64,000 bases of DNA from Hymenobacter daecheongensis DSM 21074 (GCF_900141805.1 NZ_FQYN01000002.1:434001-498000); one strand, 5' to 3'; shown: positions 36,780 through 46,358, counted from the stretch's first letter. The notes: generated by a model not told the origin, from the letters alone. A program made the numbers and translations.

Positions 36780-38882
36780 TTACCAAATTTTGGCGCGGGT
36801 AGCAGCCGGGCGTACCATCTTGTCGCCTTCCTTGCAATCGAAGGCCGTGTGGAACTCGGGCATGTTCTGCAACGGACCGATGGTGCGGTATTGACTGGGT
36901 GAGTGCGGGTCGGTCTGGATTTGCTGGCGCACGGATTCGGGGCGCTGGTTGCGGCGCCAGATTTGGCCGTAGGCCAGGAAGAAACGCTGCTGAGGCGTGA
37001 AGCTGTCGATGCTCTGGCCGGCTTTGGCCTGCGGGGTTTTCATGAACGCCGCGTAGGCAATGGTGAGGCCGCCGAGGTCGGCCAGGTTTTCGCCCATCGT
37101 GAGCTTGCCGTTCACGTGCACCGAGTCAAGCGGGGAATAAGCGTCGAACTGCTGACCCACCACGGCGGCCTTGGCCATGAATTTGTCGGCGTCCTCCTTG
37201 GTCCACCAGTCTTTCAGGTTGCCTTGGGCATCAAACTGCCGGCCCTGGTCGTCGAAGCCGTGGGTCATTTCGTGGCCAATCACAGAGCCAATGCCGCCGT
37301 AGTTCACCGCGTCGTCGGCCTTGGCATCGAAGAACGGCGGCTGCAGAATACCGGCCGGAAACACAATCTCATTCAGCACCGGATTGTAGTAGGCATTTAC
37401 CGTCGGGGGCGTCATGGTCCATTCCGTGCGGTCTACCGGTTTGCCGTACTTTTTCAGATTCTCCTGGTAGGCAAATTCAGCGGCTGCAAACATGTTATTC
37501 AGGTAGCTTTCGCGGCTCACGTTCAGGGTCGAGTAGTCTTTCCACTTGTCGGGGTAGCCAATCTTCACCACAAAGGCATTGAGTTTTTTCAGGGCTGCTG
37601 CTTTGGTGGATGCACTCATCCACTCCGTCGCCTGGATGCGCTCGGCGTAGGCGGCGCGCAGGTTTTCCACCAACGCCTTGGCGCGGGCTTTGGCGGCCGG
37701 CGGGAAGGCCTCGTCCACGTACAGCTGGCCGAAGGCTTCGCCCAGGGCGCCATCGGTAGCGGCCAGGGCCCGCCGCGTGCGGGGCAGCTGCTGTTTGGCT
37801 CCGCTCAGCACCTTGTTGAAGTTGAAGGCTTCGTCTACATACGCTTTGGGCAGGGCCGGTGTGGCCGAGGTGACCAAATGCCAGCGCATGTAGGTTTTTT
37901 GGTCGGCCAGGGGCTCGCTGCTCATCATGGTGTTCAGCTCCTTGGCAAACTCAGGCTGCGCGATGACCAAATCCTGCACCGAACCCAAGCCATTCAGCTT
38001 CAGCAGTTCCGGGAAGTTTAGGTTGGGGTAGTCCTGGGTGAGCTGGGCCACGGTGCGCTTGTTGTACATGGCCTGTATATCGCGCATGGCCACGCGGGTG
38101 CGGCTGGCCTGCGCCAAGCGGGTTTCGAGGCGCTGCACGGTAGCCGCGTTCTTTTCGGCGGTGGCGGGGCTGTCGCCCAGCATTTTAAACGTATTCACCA
38201 AGTACGTCTGGTACGCTGCCCGGATAGTCTTCGAGCGCGCGTCGTCTTTCAGGTAGTAGTCGCGGTCGGGCAGCGTGAGGCCCCCCTGGCTGAAAAAGGC
38301 CATGTACACGTCGTTCTGCTTGAGGTCCTGTATGACCCTGAACCCATAAAACGAGTTGCCCACGTGGGATTTGGGGTTGGCGAGCAGGCGCTGCACGCCG
38401 GCCAGATCTTTCACGGCCTCAATCTTGTCGAGGTGCGGCTGCAGGTACTTCAGCCCGGCCCGCTCGATGGCGGCCGAGTCCATCGCCGAAGCGTAGAAGT
38501 CACCTACCTTTTGGGCATTCGAGCCCGGCTTGGCGGTGCGGTCGGCAGCCGCCTGGTTGAGGATGCGCAGCGAAATAGCCCGGTTGTTTCTGGCCAGTTC
38601 GCTGCCCGCGCCCCAGCTCGACTCAGCGTCCGGAATCGGGTTGTTCTTCAGCCACGTGCCGGAAGCGTACCGGTAGAAATCGTCGCAGGGTTTCACCGAC
38701 GGGTCGAGGTTGGCCACGGAGATGCCTGCCCCCGATGGACTGCCCATCGGAACGGTCGTTTTCACTTTGCCCGCCCCGGACTTGGTTTTAAGCTTGGTGT
38801 TTTGGGCCTGAGCCATGCCCGTCCAGAGCCCCAGCAGAGCGATGGTAAGGGTTGCAGATTTTGCGAGGTACAATTGCTTCAT
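36780..38882 (-). CDS. M13-family zinc metallopeptidase (neprilysin/PepO type)
   Basis: A 700-residue endopeptidase with signal peptide (LTIALLGLWTGMAQAQ). Zinc ligands: HEMTH (His537, His541, catalytic Glu538) and ENLADLGG (Glu598). VNAYYNPVLNEIVFPAGILQ before the zinc site and the C-terminal CKEGDKMVRPA...IW ending are family features. Neprilysin-type enzymes cleave small peptides; in bacteria they are periplasmic or surface-attached. A one-mismatch -7 box (TACCTTCG, minus strand, 38917-38924) lies 34 bases upstream. Divergent from the TonB receptor gene across a 429-base gap. Confidence 0.95.
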   Translation of the reverse strand: MKQLYLAKSATLTIALLGLWTGMAQAQNTKLKTKSGAGKVKTTVPMGSPSGAGISVANLDPSVKPCDDFYRYASGTWLKNNPIPDAESSWGAGSELARNNRAISLRILNQAAADRTAKPGSNAQKVGDFYASAMDSAAIERAGLKYLQPHLDKIEAVKDLAGVQRLLANPKSHVGNSFYGFRVIQDLKQNDVYMAFFSQGGLTLPDRDYYLKDDARSKTIRAAYQTYLVNTFKMLGDSPATAEKNAATVQRLETRLAQASRTRVAMRDIQAMYNKRTVAQLTQDYPNLNFPELLKLNGLGSVQDLVIAQPEFAKELNTMMSSEPLADQKTYMRWHLVTSATPALPKAYVDEAFNFNKVLSGAKQQLPRTRRALAATDGALGEAFGQLYVDEAFPPAAKARAKALVENLRAAYAERIQATEWMSASTKAAALKKLNAFVVKIGYPDKWKDYSTLNVSRESYLNNMFAAAEFAYQENLKKYGKPVDRTEWTMTPPTVNAYYNPVLNEIVFPAGILQPPFFDAKADDAVNYGGIGSVIGHEMTHGFDDQGRQFDAQGNLKDWWTKEDADKFMAKAAVVGQQFDAYSPLDSVHVNGKLTMGENLADLGGLTIAYAAFMKTPQAKAGQSIDSFTPQQRFFLAYGQIWRRNQRPESVRQQIQTDPHSPSQYRTIGPLQNMPEFHTAFDCKEGDKMVRPAATRAKIW

Positions 38883-39054
38883 GAAAAGAAAAATTTGGAC
38901 AGAAAAGTAAGCAGGGCGAAGGTAGTTGCTTTTTGGTGCGGTGCAGGCCGACTGCTACCAGCCTACCTTCATAAGGGTTAGCAGCTTGCTACCCAATCCG
39001 GAATAATCAGCAAAACAAAACGAGGCTCTTCCTAGCCGGTGCCCCCGGCAAATT

Positions 39055-39119
39055 CCTCTTGGTCGTCAGATGCGCCGACCAAGAGGTTCATGAAACTCAG
39101 ATTTGTGATGAGTTTCGTG
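39055..39119. other. Two adjacent hairpins in the M13/TonB-receptor intergenic region
   Basis: Hairpin 1: cctcttggtcg (39055-39065) and cgaccaagagg (39076-39086), a perfect 11-bp stem. Hairpin 2: catgaaactca (39089-39099) and tgagtttcgtg (39109-39119), 11 bp with one wobble. They are separated by two bases, lie in the 429-base gap 38883-39311, and are not next to either stop codon. A structured RNA, an operator pair or an old transposon end are all possible. Confidence 0.5.
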
Positions 39120-39215
39120 CCCTCCTCACTTCTCGCAAGATCTGATTTGGGTAAAGGCAAGCAGGACATTCCGGCGGGCCTTTTCTTCGGTTTCTAACAG
39201 TAGGCTTATTCTTAT

Positions 39216-39230
39216 TTAGATATTATCTAA
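39216..39230. promoter_or_regulatory. Fur-like 7-1-7 palindrome upstream of the TonB receptor
   Basis: ttagata-t-tatctaa is a perfect 15-base palindrome of the 7-1-7 type bound by Fur-family repressors, in the only AT-rich stretch of this region and directly upstream of the receptor promoter. A further half site, aatctaaa, lies at about 39246-39253. The identity of the regulator is inference. Confidence 0.5.
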
Positions 39231-39237
39231 TTAGCTA

Positions 39238-39268
39238 TTTAAAATTAATCTAAACAGCCGTAGCTTTG
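39238..39268 (+). promoter_or_regulatory. Promoter of the TonB-dependent receptor
   Basis: TTTA (39238-39241), 19 bases, TAGCTTTG (39261-39268): exact -7 box with a one-mismatch -33 element at the standard spacing. Predicted leader is about 37 bases. Confidence 0.7.
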
Positions 39269-39311
39269 TGCCCGAATCCAAGACCTACCTCCGGGCACTG
39301 CCCGCTTTATT

Positions 39312-41810
39312 ATGCTCATTTCCTCCCTCCTTCTTTCCGTGCTGGCCACCAGCCCGCTGACCGTGACAAGTCCGACTGCGGCGGGCAGCCCGGCTTTTTC
39401 AACTTTGCTAAGTGACGAACCCGGCAAGGGTGCTACCCTCACCGGCACCGTGCTCGACCGCACCGGCAAGCCAGTGGAAGGCGTACTGATAACGGTAGGC
39501 CCCCGCACCGTCGTGACGGACCCGCAGGGTGTGTTCCGCCTCTATGGCCTGCCCACGGGCGAGGCTACCGTAACCGTAAGCGGCCTGAGCATCCGGCCCG
39601 TCAGCCAGACGGTGACGCTACAGGGCGGGCAGGTGCAAACAATCCAGCTTACCATTGAGGAAGCCGTGCAGGAGCTGGCCGGCGTGACGGTGGCGGCCAA
39701 AAGCCTGCGCTTTTCTCCCGAGGTAGATGGCAACATCATCACGGCGGGCAAGAAAAACGAGGTGATAGAGCTGGATAAGCTTGATGCCAACCTGGTAGTG
39801 AACAGCGCCCGCCAAGTGTTTGCCAAGGTGCCCGGCCTCACGGTGTGGGAAAGCGACGGCTCGGGCCAGCAGATCAACGTGGCTGCCCGCGGCCTCTCGC
39901 CCAACCGCTCGTGGGAGTTCAACACCCGCCAGAACGGCATGGACATCAGCTCCGACCCGATGGGCTACCCCGAGGCCTACTACAACCCGCCGCTGGAAGC
40001 CGTGGAGCGCATTCAGATCATCCGCGGCGGCGGCTCTTTGCAGTATGGGCCGCAGTTTGGCGGCATGCTGAACTACGAGCTGAAGCACGGGCCCAAGGAC
40101 AAGAAAATCGAGTTTGAAACCAGCAACAGCGTGGGCAACAACGGTCTGGTGGGCACCTACAACTCGCTGGGCGGCACCGTGGGCAAAATTAGCTACTTCG
40201 GCTACTACCAGCAGCGGCTGGGCGGCGGCTGGCGCGACAACTCCGAGTTCAACATCCGCAACTTCCACGGCAACGTGCAGTTTCAGGCTACCAGCAAGCT
40301 GCGCCTGGGCGCTGAGATCAGCCACCTGGGCTACGAGATTCAGCAGCCCGGTGGCCTGACCGACGCGCAGTTCTACAACGGCGACGTGCGCAGCAGCAGC
40401 CGGGGCCGCAACTGGTTCAGCACGCCCTGGACCATTCCGGCCTTCACCGCCGACTACCAGTTTTCGGAGCGCACCCGCCTGAGCCTGAAAACTTTCGGCC
40501 TGATCGGCGAGCGGAACTCCATCGGCCTGGCCAGCAGCGTGAGCATCGACAAGCCCGATGCCGTGAACCCTGCCACCGGCCAGCCCGCCAACCGCCAGCT
40601 CGACCGGGACCGGTACCGCAACCTGGGCTCGGAGCTGCGCCTGCTGACGGACTACGGCGTGCTGGGCCAGCAGCACACGCTGGCCGCCGGCGTGCGGGTG
40701 GCCGCCGCCAACCTGGGCCGCCGCCAGCAGGGCACCGGCGACACCGGTGCCGACTTCAACCTCGACCTGCAGGCCCCGCGCTACGGCCGCGACCTGAGCT
40801 TCCGCACCCGCAACTACGCCGCCTTCGTGGAGAACATCTTCCGCGTGGGCTCCCGCCTGACCCTCACGCCGGGCGTACGCCTGGAGCTGATTGACAACGA
40901 CGGCCGCGGCTACCTGAGCCTGAATGCCGACGGCAACGAGAACCGCGTCGAGCAAAGCTCCCAGCGCCGGGTGTTCCTGTACGGAGCCGGGGCCGAGCTG
41001 CGGGCCACCGCCCAGACCAGCTTCTACGCCAACTATTCCCGCGCCTTCCGCCCCGTCACCTTTGGCGACCTGACCCCGCCGGCCACCTCCGACGTGATTG
41101 ACCCCAACCTGAAAGATGCCCGCGGCTACAACGCCGAAGTAGGCTACCGCGGCAGCTGGGGCAACGTGCTGACCTTCGACGTAGACGGCTTCTGGCTGCA
41201 CTACGACGACCGGATCGGAATCATCCGCCGCTTCGTGCCGGGCAGCACCACCGCCACCCAGCAGTTGCGCACCAACATCGGCACCAGCGTAAACAAGGGC
41301 GTGGAAGCCTACGTGGAGCTGGACCTGATTCACGCCCTCACCCGCAACTTCGACCTGCCCCACTTCGACGTGTTTGCCTCTACTTCCTTCGTCGATGCCC
41401 GCTACACCCAGCTGCGCACCACCACGCTCAGCGGCAGCAGCCTGCAGGAGGGCGACCTGAAGAAGAACCGAGTCGAATACGCGCCCAAATACACTCACCG
41501 CTTCGGCGGCACGTTTGCCCATAAGGGATTTTCGGCCACCGCCCAGCTCACCCGCGTGGCGGAGGTATTCACCGATGCCAACAACACCGTGCTGCCCAAC
41601 GCCGCCGCCACCACCGGCCGCGTGCCGGGCTACTCCGTCACCGACCTGTCGGCCACTTACCGCTTCGCCAAGCGCTTCACGGTGCGCGGCGGTCTTAATA
41701 ACGTGTTCGACAAGCGCTACTTCACCCGCCGCTCGGGCGGCTACCCCGGCCCCGGCATTTTGCCCGCCGATGGCCGCACCTGGTTTGCGTCGGTGGGCGT
41801 GAAGCTGTAG
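39312..41810 (+). CDS. TonB-dependent receptor with CarboxypepD_reg domain, FecA-like
   Basis: An 832-residue outer-membrane receptor. After a signal peptide comes a carboxypeptidase-regulatory-like domain (about 45-120, GTVLDRTGKPVEGVLITVG), then a plug (about 150-270, VFAKVPGLTVWESDGSGQQI, VAARGLSPNRSW, IQIIRGGGSLQYGPQFGG) and a 22-strand-type barrel ending FASVGVKL. The plug phrase NVAARGLSPNRS and the barrel resemble FecA-type ferric siderophore receptors. A Fur-like palindrome overlaps the upstream region, consistent with iron uptake. No SusD-like partner follows, so it is not a polysaccharide-utilisation receptor. Confidence 0.88.
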   Translation: MLISSLLLSVLATSPLTVTSPTAAGSPAFSTLLSDEPGKGATLTGTVLDRTGKPVEGVLITVGPRTVVTDPQGVFRLYGLPTGEATVTVSGLSIRPVSQTVTLQGGQVQTIQLTIEEAVQELAGVTVAAKSLRFSPEVDGNIITAGKKNEVIELDKLDANLVVNSARQVFAKVPGLTVWESDGSGQQINVAARGLSPNRSWEFNTRQNGMDISSDPMGYPEAYYNPPLEAVERIQIIRGGGSLQYGPQFGGMLNYELKHGPKDKKIEFETSNSVGNNGLVGTYNSLGGTVGKISYFGYYQQRLGGGWRDNSEFNIRNFHGNVQFQATSKLRLGAEISHLGYEIQQPGGLTDAQFYNGDVRSSSRGRNWFSTPWTIPAFTADYQFSERTRLSLKTFGLIGERNSIGLASSVSIDKPDAVNPATGQPANRQLDRDRYRNLGSELRLLTDYGVLGQQHTLAAGVRVAAANLGRRQQGTGDTGADFNLDLQAPRYGRDLSFRTRNYAAFVENIFRVGSRLTLTPGVRLELIDNDGRGYLSLNADGNENRVEQSSQRRVFLYGAGAELRATAQTSFYANYSRAFRPVTFGDLTPPATSDVIDPNLKDARGYNAEVGYRGSWGNVLTFDVDGFWLHYDDRIGIIRRFVPGSTTATQQLRTNIGTSVNKGVEAYVELDLIHALTRNFDLPHFDVFASTSFVDARYTQLRTTTLSGSSLQEGDLKKNRVEYAPKYTHRFGGTFAHKGFSATAQLTRVAEVFTDANNTVLPNAAATTGRVPGYSVTDLSATYRFAKRFTVRGGLNNVFDKRYFTRRSGGYPGPGILPADGRTWFASVGVKL

Positions 41811-41832
41811 GCAATTCACTCCCGTAATCTAT

Positions 41833-41870
41833 CAAACCCCGCCTGGCGCACGCCGGGCGGGGTTTGGTGC
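41833..41870 (+). terminator. Terminator of the TonB receptor gene
   Basis: Stem caaaccccgcc / ggcggggtttg with a 12-base GC-rich loop; the T run is short and slightly displaced. Confidence 0.7.
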
Positions 41871-41975
41871 TTTTGGAGGTCAATTAATTCTTTATTCTAT
41901 CCTTCCATCTTCAAATCACATAACTATATATATATTCGATTGCCGTATCTCCGTTTGTTGTTTTTAGCTACTTCT

Positions 41976-43892
41976 ATGCGATTTTTCCTACTGCTACTAA
42001 CGGTGCTGAGCTGCAGCGCGTTGGCTTGCGCCGCCCCGCCCAATGTGGTGCGCGATACGCTGCTGCTGAAGCTGCCCGACAGTCCCCACGTATCGGAGGC
42101 CTACCGCTACTACACCGAGCCGTTCGGCATTGCCCCCGACCCCGAGCAGGCCGAAGCCCAGTGGCGGGCCGGCAAATTCCGCACCGGCCGCTGGCACAAA
42201 ACCTTCAACCTGGGGCTGCGCCACGAGCGGGTGTGGCTGCGGCTGGTGGTGCGCAACACCGAGCCCGAGCGGCTGCGCTTTCTGTGGAGCATCTTCAACT
42301 TCGCCGATAGCGCCGCGCTGTATTGTCGCCGCCCCGGCGAGGCGAAATTTACCCGCCTGGGCGCGGCCAGCTCCTGGGTGCCGGCCGCCGACCGCCCCTT
42401 TCCGGCCCGCTCACTCAGCTTCCCCTTCGTGCTCGATGCCGGGGCCACGGCCGTGCTCTACCTGCGCGTGGAGGTGCATACGGGCGGCATCTACCTGCCC
42501 ACCTACATTGAGAATACCGAGCACTTTCTGGCCTGGGAGATGACCTTTCCCTTTGAGCGGCACTGGGTCTGGCTGCTGGGCTTCTACCTGAGCAGCGCCC
42601 TGTTCAACCTGGTGCTGTTTGCCTTCCTGCGCGACCGGATTCACCTGTGGTATCTGGCCTACGTGGCCTGCATCTCGCTGTTTCTGATGATGGAGGACGG
42701 GCTGGATGCCCTGCTGCTGCCCACCGGCCCCTACCGCCTGCTCTGGATGGTGGGGCAGTATAATTTCATGCTGCTAGCGGCGGCGGCGGGCATCCGCGTG
42801 ATGCAGCTGTTTTTGCGCCTGCGCCAGGGCTGGCCCCGCCTGCAGCGGGCCGGCACCTGGCTGGCCGGACTGGCCGTGGCGTTTGTGGCCATTTATGCGG
42901 GGCTGTATCCGTGGGCCGTGTACCATAGCCTGCCGCTGGTGCAGGGGCTGAACACCGTGCGGGAAGTGGTGCTGCTGGCAGTGTTCGGCTACGGCTGGGT
43001 GGTGCTGCTCACGCTGCTGCTCAGCAAGCGGCGGCGGCACCTGGCGGGCCTGTATCTGCTCACCTACGTCTTCTTCCTCAGCGGCTTTGCCATTTTCTGG
43101 CTCAATCACATGGGCCTCACCAGCTTCAACCCCGTGTATCCGAATGCGCTGGCGTGGGGGCTGTTTTGTGAGCTGCTGGTGCTCAGTGCCCTGCTCACGG
43201 GCCGCTTCCGGCACACGCTACGCCAAAACGAGAAGCTGCGCATCCGGCAGCTGCGCCAGCGCAACAAGCTCAGCACCCGCCTCATTGCGGCCCAGGAAGA
43301 GGAGCGCGAGCAGCTGGCCCGCGAGCTGCACGACGCGCTGGGCCCCAATCTGGTAGCCCTAAATATGGCCTGGCAGGGCCAGGCGCTGCAGCAAGCGCTG
43401 GCCACCTCGCCCGAGGCCGCCGCCGTAGGCCGCCAGAGCGCCCTGCTGGTGCGCCATCTCTACGACAGCGTCCGCTCCCTGAGCCACGCGCTGCTGCCGG
43501 CCCAGCCCGGCCAGGCCACCCTGGCCGACTCGCTCCAGGCCCTGAGCGACCTGTTTAACCTCAATGGCTCGCCCACGGTGCAGATGCACTGCGACCCCAC
43601 CCTGAACAGCCTGCCCGTGGCACTCCAGCTCACGGCCTACCGCATCGCCGCCGAGCTGCTCAACAACGCCATGCGCCACGCCCAGGCCAGCCTGGTGCAG
43701 GTGCAGCTGCAGCGCGCTGCCCGCCATCTGGAAATTAAGGTGCAGGACGATGGCCGGGGCTTCGGCACGCCCGCGCCGGGCTCCGGCATCGGGCTGCGCG
43801 GCGTGAAGGCCCGCGCCGCCTACCTGCGCGGCCAGGTCGATATCAACACCTCCGAGCAGGGCACTATTATTTTGGTGCTGCTGCCCTGGTGA
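41976..43892 (+). CDS. 7TMR-DISM sensor histidine kinase, NarX/HisKA_3 type
   Basis: A 638-residue kinase. A signal peptide (FFLLLLTVLSCSALACA) is followed by a periplasmic 7TMR-DISM extracellular domain (about 25-195, with FNLGLRHERVWLRLVV and WSIFNFADSAALYC), seven membrane helices (about 198-400), a coiled linker, a HisKA_3 dimerisation domain (EEEREQLARELHDALG, His452) and HATPase (ELLNNAMRHA, DDGRGFG, GSGIGLRGVKARA). HisKA_3 kinases normally act on LuxR/NarL regulators; none is adjacent. ATG at 41976 is preferred to an upstream TTG at 41940 as it begins the signal peptide. Confidence 0.88.
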   Translation: MRFFLLLLTVLSCSALACAAPPNVVRDTLLLKLPDSPHVSEAYRYYTEPFGIAPDPEQAEAQWRAGKFRTGRWHKTFNLGLRHERVWLRLVVRNTEPERLRFLWSIFNFADSAALYCRRPGEAKFTRLGAASSWVPAADRPFPARSLSFPFVLDAGATAVLYLRVEVHTGGIYLPTYIENTEHFLAWEMTFPFERHWVWLLGFYLSSALFNLVLFAFLRDRIHLWYLAYVACISLFLMMEDGLDALLLPTGPYRLLWMVGQYNFMLLAAAAGIRVMQLFLRLRQGWPRLQRAGTWLAGLAVAFVAIYAGLYPWAVYHSLPLVQGLNTVREVVLLAVFGYGWVVLLTLLLSKRRRHLAGLYLLTYVFFLSGFAIFWLNHMGLTSFNPVYPNALAWGLFCELLVLSALLTGRFRHTLRQNEKLRIRQLRQRNKLSTRLIAAQEEEREQLARELHDALGPNLVALNMAWQGQALQQALATSPEAAAVGRQSALLVRHLYDSVRSLSHALLPAQPGQATLADSLQALSDLFNLNGSPTVQMHCDPTLNSLPVALQLTAYRIAAELLNNAMRHAQASLVQVQLQRAARHLEIKVQDDGRGFGTPAPGSGIGLRGVKARAAYLRGQVDINTSEQGTIILVLLPW

Positions 43893-43923
43893 GCAGGATT
43901 GCGCCATAGTTGCTCAGCCCCAC

Positions 43924-43962
43924 AAACAAAAAGGCACCCGTTGCGCGGGTGCCTTTTTGTTT
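43924..43962. terminator. Bidirectional terminator between kinase and TIG protein genes
   Basis: Perfect 17-base arms, aaacaaaaaggcacccg (43924-43940) and its complement (43946-43962), around a five-base loop, between convergent stop codons. Confidence 0.9.
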
Positions 43963-43985
43963 GCCTGAAACTGTAAACCGGGCCG

Positions 43986-46358
43986 CTAGTTCTTCAGCAG
44001 CTTGCGGGTGATGGCCTGCGGGCCTTCGCCCACCGTCAGCAGATACAGGCCGGGCGGCAGGCCGCGCAGGCTTAGCTGACCATCGGCGGTCAGGTGGGCG
44101 CGGAGCAGCACGCGGCCCGTCAGGTCGCGGACGTGTACGGCGGGCTTGGGTGCGGTGCCGGCCGGCAGCGTGATGGTCAGCAGGTCATGGGCGGGGTTGG
44201 GGTACAGGGCAAAGCCGGCGAGGTCCTGATCATTGCGGGTGGCGGTGCCCGTGTTCACCACAAACTGCTGATTGCTGATGGCGGAGTTAGTAGTGGTGAA
44301 AATCGTTATCCGGCCCGTGGTAGCGCCCACCGGCACCCGGGCCGTGAGCTGCGTGGGGTTGAGAACGGTAAACGTGTTGGTCGAAACTCCATTGAACAGC
44401 ACCGCTACCGTGTTCTGCAGGTCGGTGCCGCTGATGGTGACGAGCGTGCCCACCGGCCCCGTAGCGGGAGCGAAGCTATTGATGACCGGAGCAGCCGCGC
44501 CCGTTACGATAAAGTTGAACGGGGCCGACGTGCCGCCGCCCGGCGCGGGGTTCGTCACTGTAACCGGATACGTGCCCGTAACGGCCCCCGGCGGCAAGCT
44601 CACCGACAGCTGCGTGGCCGACAGATAGGTGGTATTGCTCACCGGGGCCGTGGAGCGCACGATAGAGCCTGGCACGAAGCCCGTGCCCGTGACCACCAGC
44701 GTGAAAGCGCCCGAGCCAGGCGGCACCGAGGCCGGCGAAAGGCCCGTAATCGTTGGCACCGGGTTATTCGGGTTGCCGGTTACAATCAGGTTGGTGGCGC
44801 TGATGGCCGTGCCGCCCGGCGTGTCGACTTCAATGCGGCCCGTGGAAGAGCTGGTGGAGACCACAAAGGTGAGCTGCGTGGGGCTGATGACGTTGAACGC
44901 CCCCACCGGCTGACCGTTCAGCAGCACATCGAACACGTTGATGAAATTGGTGCCCGTCACGGTGACCAGCGTGCCGGCTACGGCGCTGGCCGGAGTGAAG
45001 CTCGTGATGGTGGGAATCGGCGCGGCCGGCACGATGAAATCGAACGGGGCCGAGGAGCCGCCACCCGGCGCAGGGTTCGTCACGACCACCGGATAGAAGC
45101 CCGGCACAGCTCCCGGCGGCAGATTCACGCTGATCTGGGTGGGCGAGATGTAGGTGATGCTGAGCGGGAAATTGTTGAACGTGACGGTCGAGCTGGGCAG
45201 GAAGCCCGTGCCCGTGATAACGAGCGTGAAAGCCCCCGACCCGGCCGGCACCGACGGCGGCGACAGGCTGCTGATGGTGGGCACCGGATTTGCGGGGTTG
45301 CCAGTCACTACCAGCTCGGTGGGGCTGGTGGCGATGCCGCCCGGTGTAGTAATGGTGATGCGGCCCGTAGAGGAACTGGTAGATACCACGAACGTAAGCT
45401 GCGTGGCGCTTACCACGTTGAAGCTGCCCACCGAGGCTCCGTTCAGCGTCACGCTGCTGGCCCCAGTGAAGTTGGTGCCCGTCACGGTGACCAGCGTGCC
45501 GGCCACGGCGCTGGCCGGCGCGAAGCTGCTGATAGTAGGAGCCGGCCCGGTGGTGGAGGTCACGTAGAAGTTGAATGGGGCCGACGTGCCACCGCCCGGC
45601 GCGGGGTTCGTCACCGTAACCGGATACGTGCCCGTGACGGCCCCCGGCGGCAGGCTCACCGACAGCTGCGTGGCCGACAGATACGTGGTGTTGCTCACCG
45701 GGGCCGTGGACTGCACAAAAGAGCCCGGCACGAAGCCTGTGCCCGTGACCACCAGCGTGAAAGCGCCCGAGCCAGGCGGCACCGAGGCCGGCGACAACCC
45801 CGTAATCGTTGGCACCGGGTTGGAGCCGGCGCCCTGTACCGTGTACACGCCCGTACTCTGCGCCGTACCGCTGGGGTTTATCACCCCAATGCGGCCGCTG
45901 GTGGCCCCCACGGGCACCACAAACACGATTTGCCCGTCATTGACCACGGTGAAGCTGGGCAAAGCCAGCCCATTGAGCGTGAGCGACGTGGCTCCCACAA
46001 AGCCGCTGCCCAGCACCGTGACTACCGTGCCCGCCGGGCCGCTGGTGGGCGAAAAGCTGCTGATGGCCGGCACCGCCAGCGGCGAAGCCGAGCGGCCGGG
46101 GCCGGCTGGGGCCGGTTGCGCGGCCGGCCAGGCGCGCCCACCAGCCGGCGGCGACAAACGCACCGGCGACAGCAGCGCCGACCAGCCGCCCGCCTGCCCG
46201 GAGCCGGGGGCCGCCCCGCGCGTCCAGGCGCTGGACTGCGCCACGGCGGCCGGGGTTTGCAGCCCAAAAATCAGCAGGAAAGCCAGCAGCAGCCGGAGAA
46301 GGCGGCCGGGGTTGGGGCCGACAAGCGGCCGGCCGGAATCAGTAGGATTGTGATGCAT
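43986..46358 (-). CDS. Secreted IPT/TIG-repeat protein with T9SS C-terminal sorting domain
   Basis: A 790-residue surface or secreted protein. Signal peptide (LLRLLLAFLLIFGLQTPAAVAQ), then a Pro/Ala/Gly-rich segment, then seven IPT/TIG immunoglobulin-like domains (about 95-700) in strict alternation of two types: one begins SFxPxSGPAGTxVTVxG, the other GLSPASVPPGSGAFTLVVTG. The last 75 residues (LAGFALYPNPAHDLLTITLP to ITRKLLKN) are a type A sorting domain for the type IX secretion system. Likely an adhesin or cell-surface structural protein. A -7 box lies 113 bases upstream. Confidence 0.9.
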   Translation of the reverse strand: MHHNPTDSGRPLVGPNPGRLLRLLLAFLLIFGLQTPAAVAQSSAWTRGAAPGSGQAGGWSALLSPVRLSPPAGGRAWPAAQPAPAGPGRSASPLAVPAISSFSPTSGPAGTVVTVLGSGFVGATSLTLNGLALPSFTVVNDGQIVFVVPVGATSGRIGVINPSGTAQSTGVYTVQGAGSNPVPTITGLSPASVPPGSGAFTLVVTGTGFVPGSFVQSTAPVSNTTYLSATQLSVSLPPGAVTGTYPVTVTNPAPGGGTSAPFNFYVTSTTGPAPTISSFAPASAVAGTLVTVTGTNFTGASSVTLNGASVGSFNVVSATQLTFVVSTSSSTGRITITTPGGIATSPTELVVTGNPANPVPTISSLSPPSVPAGSGAFTLVITGTGFLPSSTVTFNNFPLSITYISPTQISVNLPPGAVPGFYPVVVTNPAPGGGSSAPFDFIVPAAPIPTITSFTPASAVAGTLVTVTGTNFINVFDVLLNGQPVGAFNVISPTQLTFVVSTSSSTGRIEVDTPGGTAISATNLIVTGNPNNPVPTITGLSPASVPPGSGAFTLVVTGTGFVPGSIVRSTAPVSNTTYLSATQLSVSLPPGAVTGTYPVTVTNPAPGGGTSAPFNFIVTGAAAPVINSFAPATGPVGTLVTISGTDLQNTVAVLFNGVSTNTFTVLNPTQLTARVPVGATTGRITIFTTTNSAISNQQFVVNTGTATRNDQDLAGFALYPNPAHDLLTITLPAGTAPKPAVHVRDLTGRVLLRAHLTADGQLSLRGLPPGLYLLTVGEGPQAITRKLLKN
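44512..45822. repeat. Near-identical internal DNA repeats in the TIG gene
   Basis: Segments 44512-44766 and 45568-45822 are almost identical at the DNA level and encode two copies of the same TIG domain type (domains 6 and 2 of the protein). A third, more diverged copy lies at about 45040-45295. This indicates recent duplication or gene conversion. Confidence 0.8.

Noticed and set aside
39618..41819. 733-codon open frame on the strand opposite the TonB receptor
   Set aside because: It is the antisense shadow of a clear receptor gene in GC-rich DNA; its translation has no recognisable domain and is dominated by Ala, Gly, Val and His.
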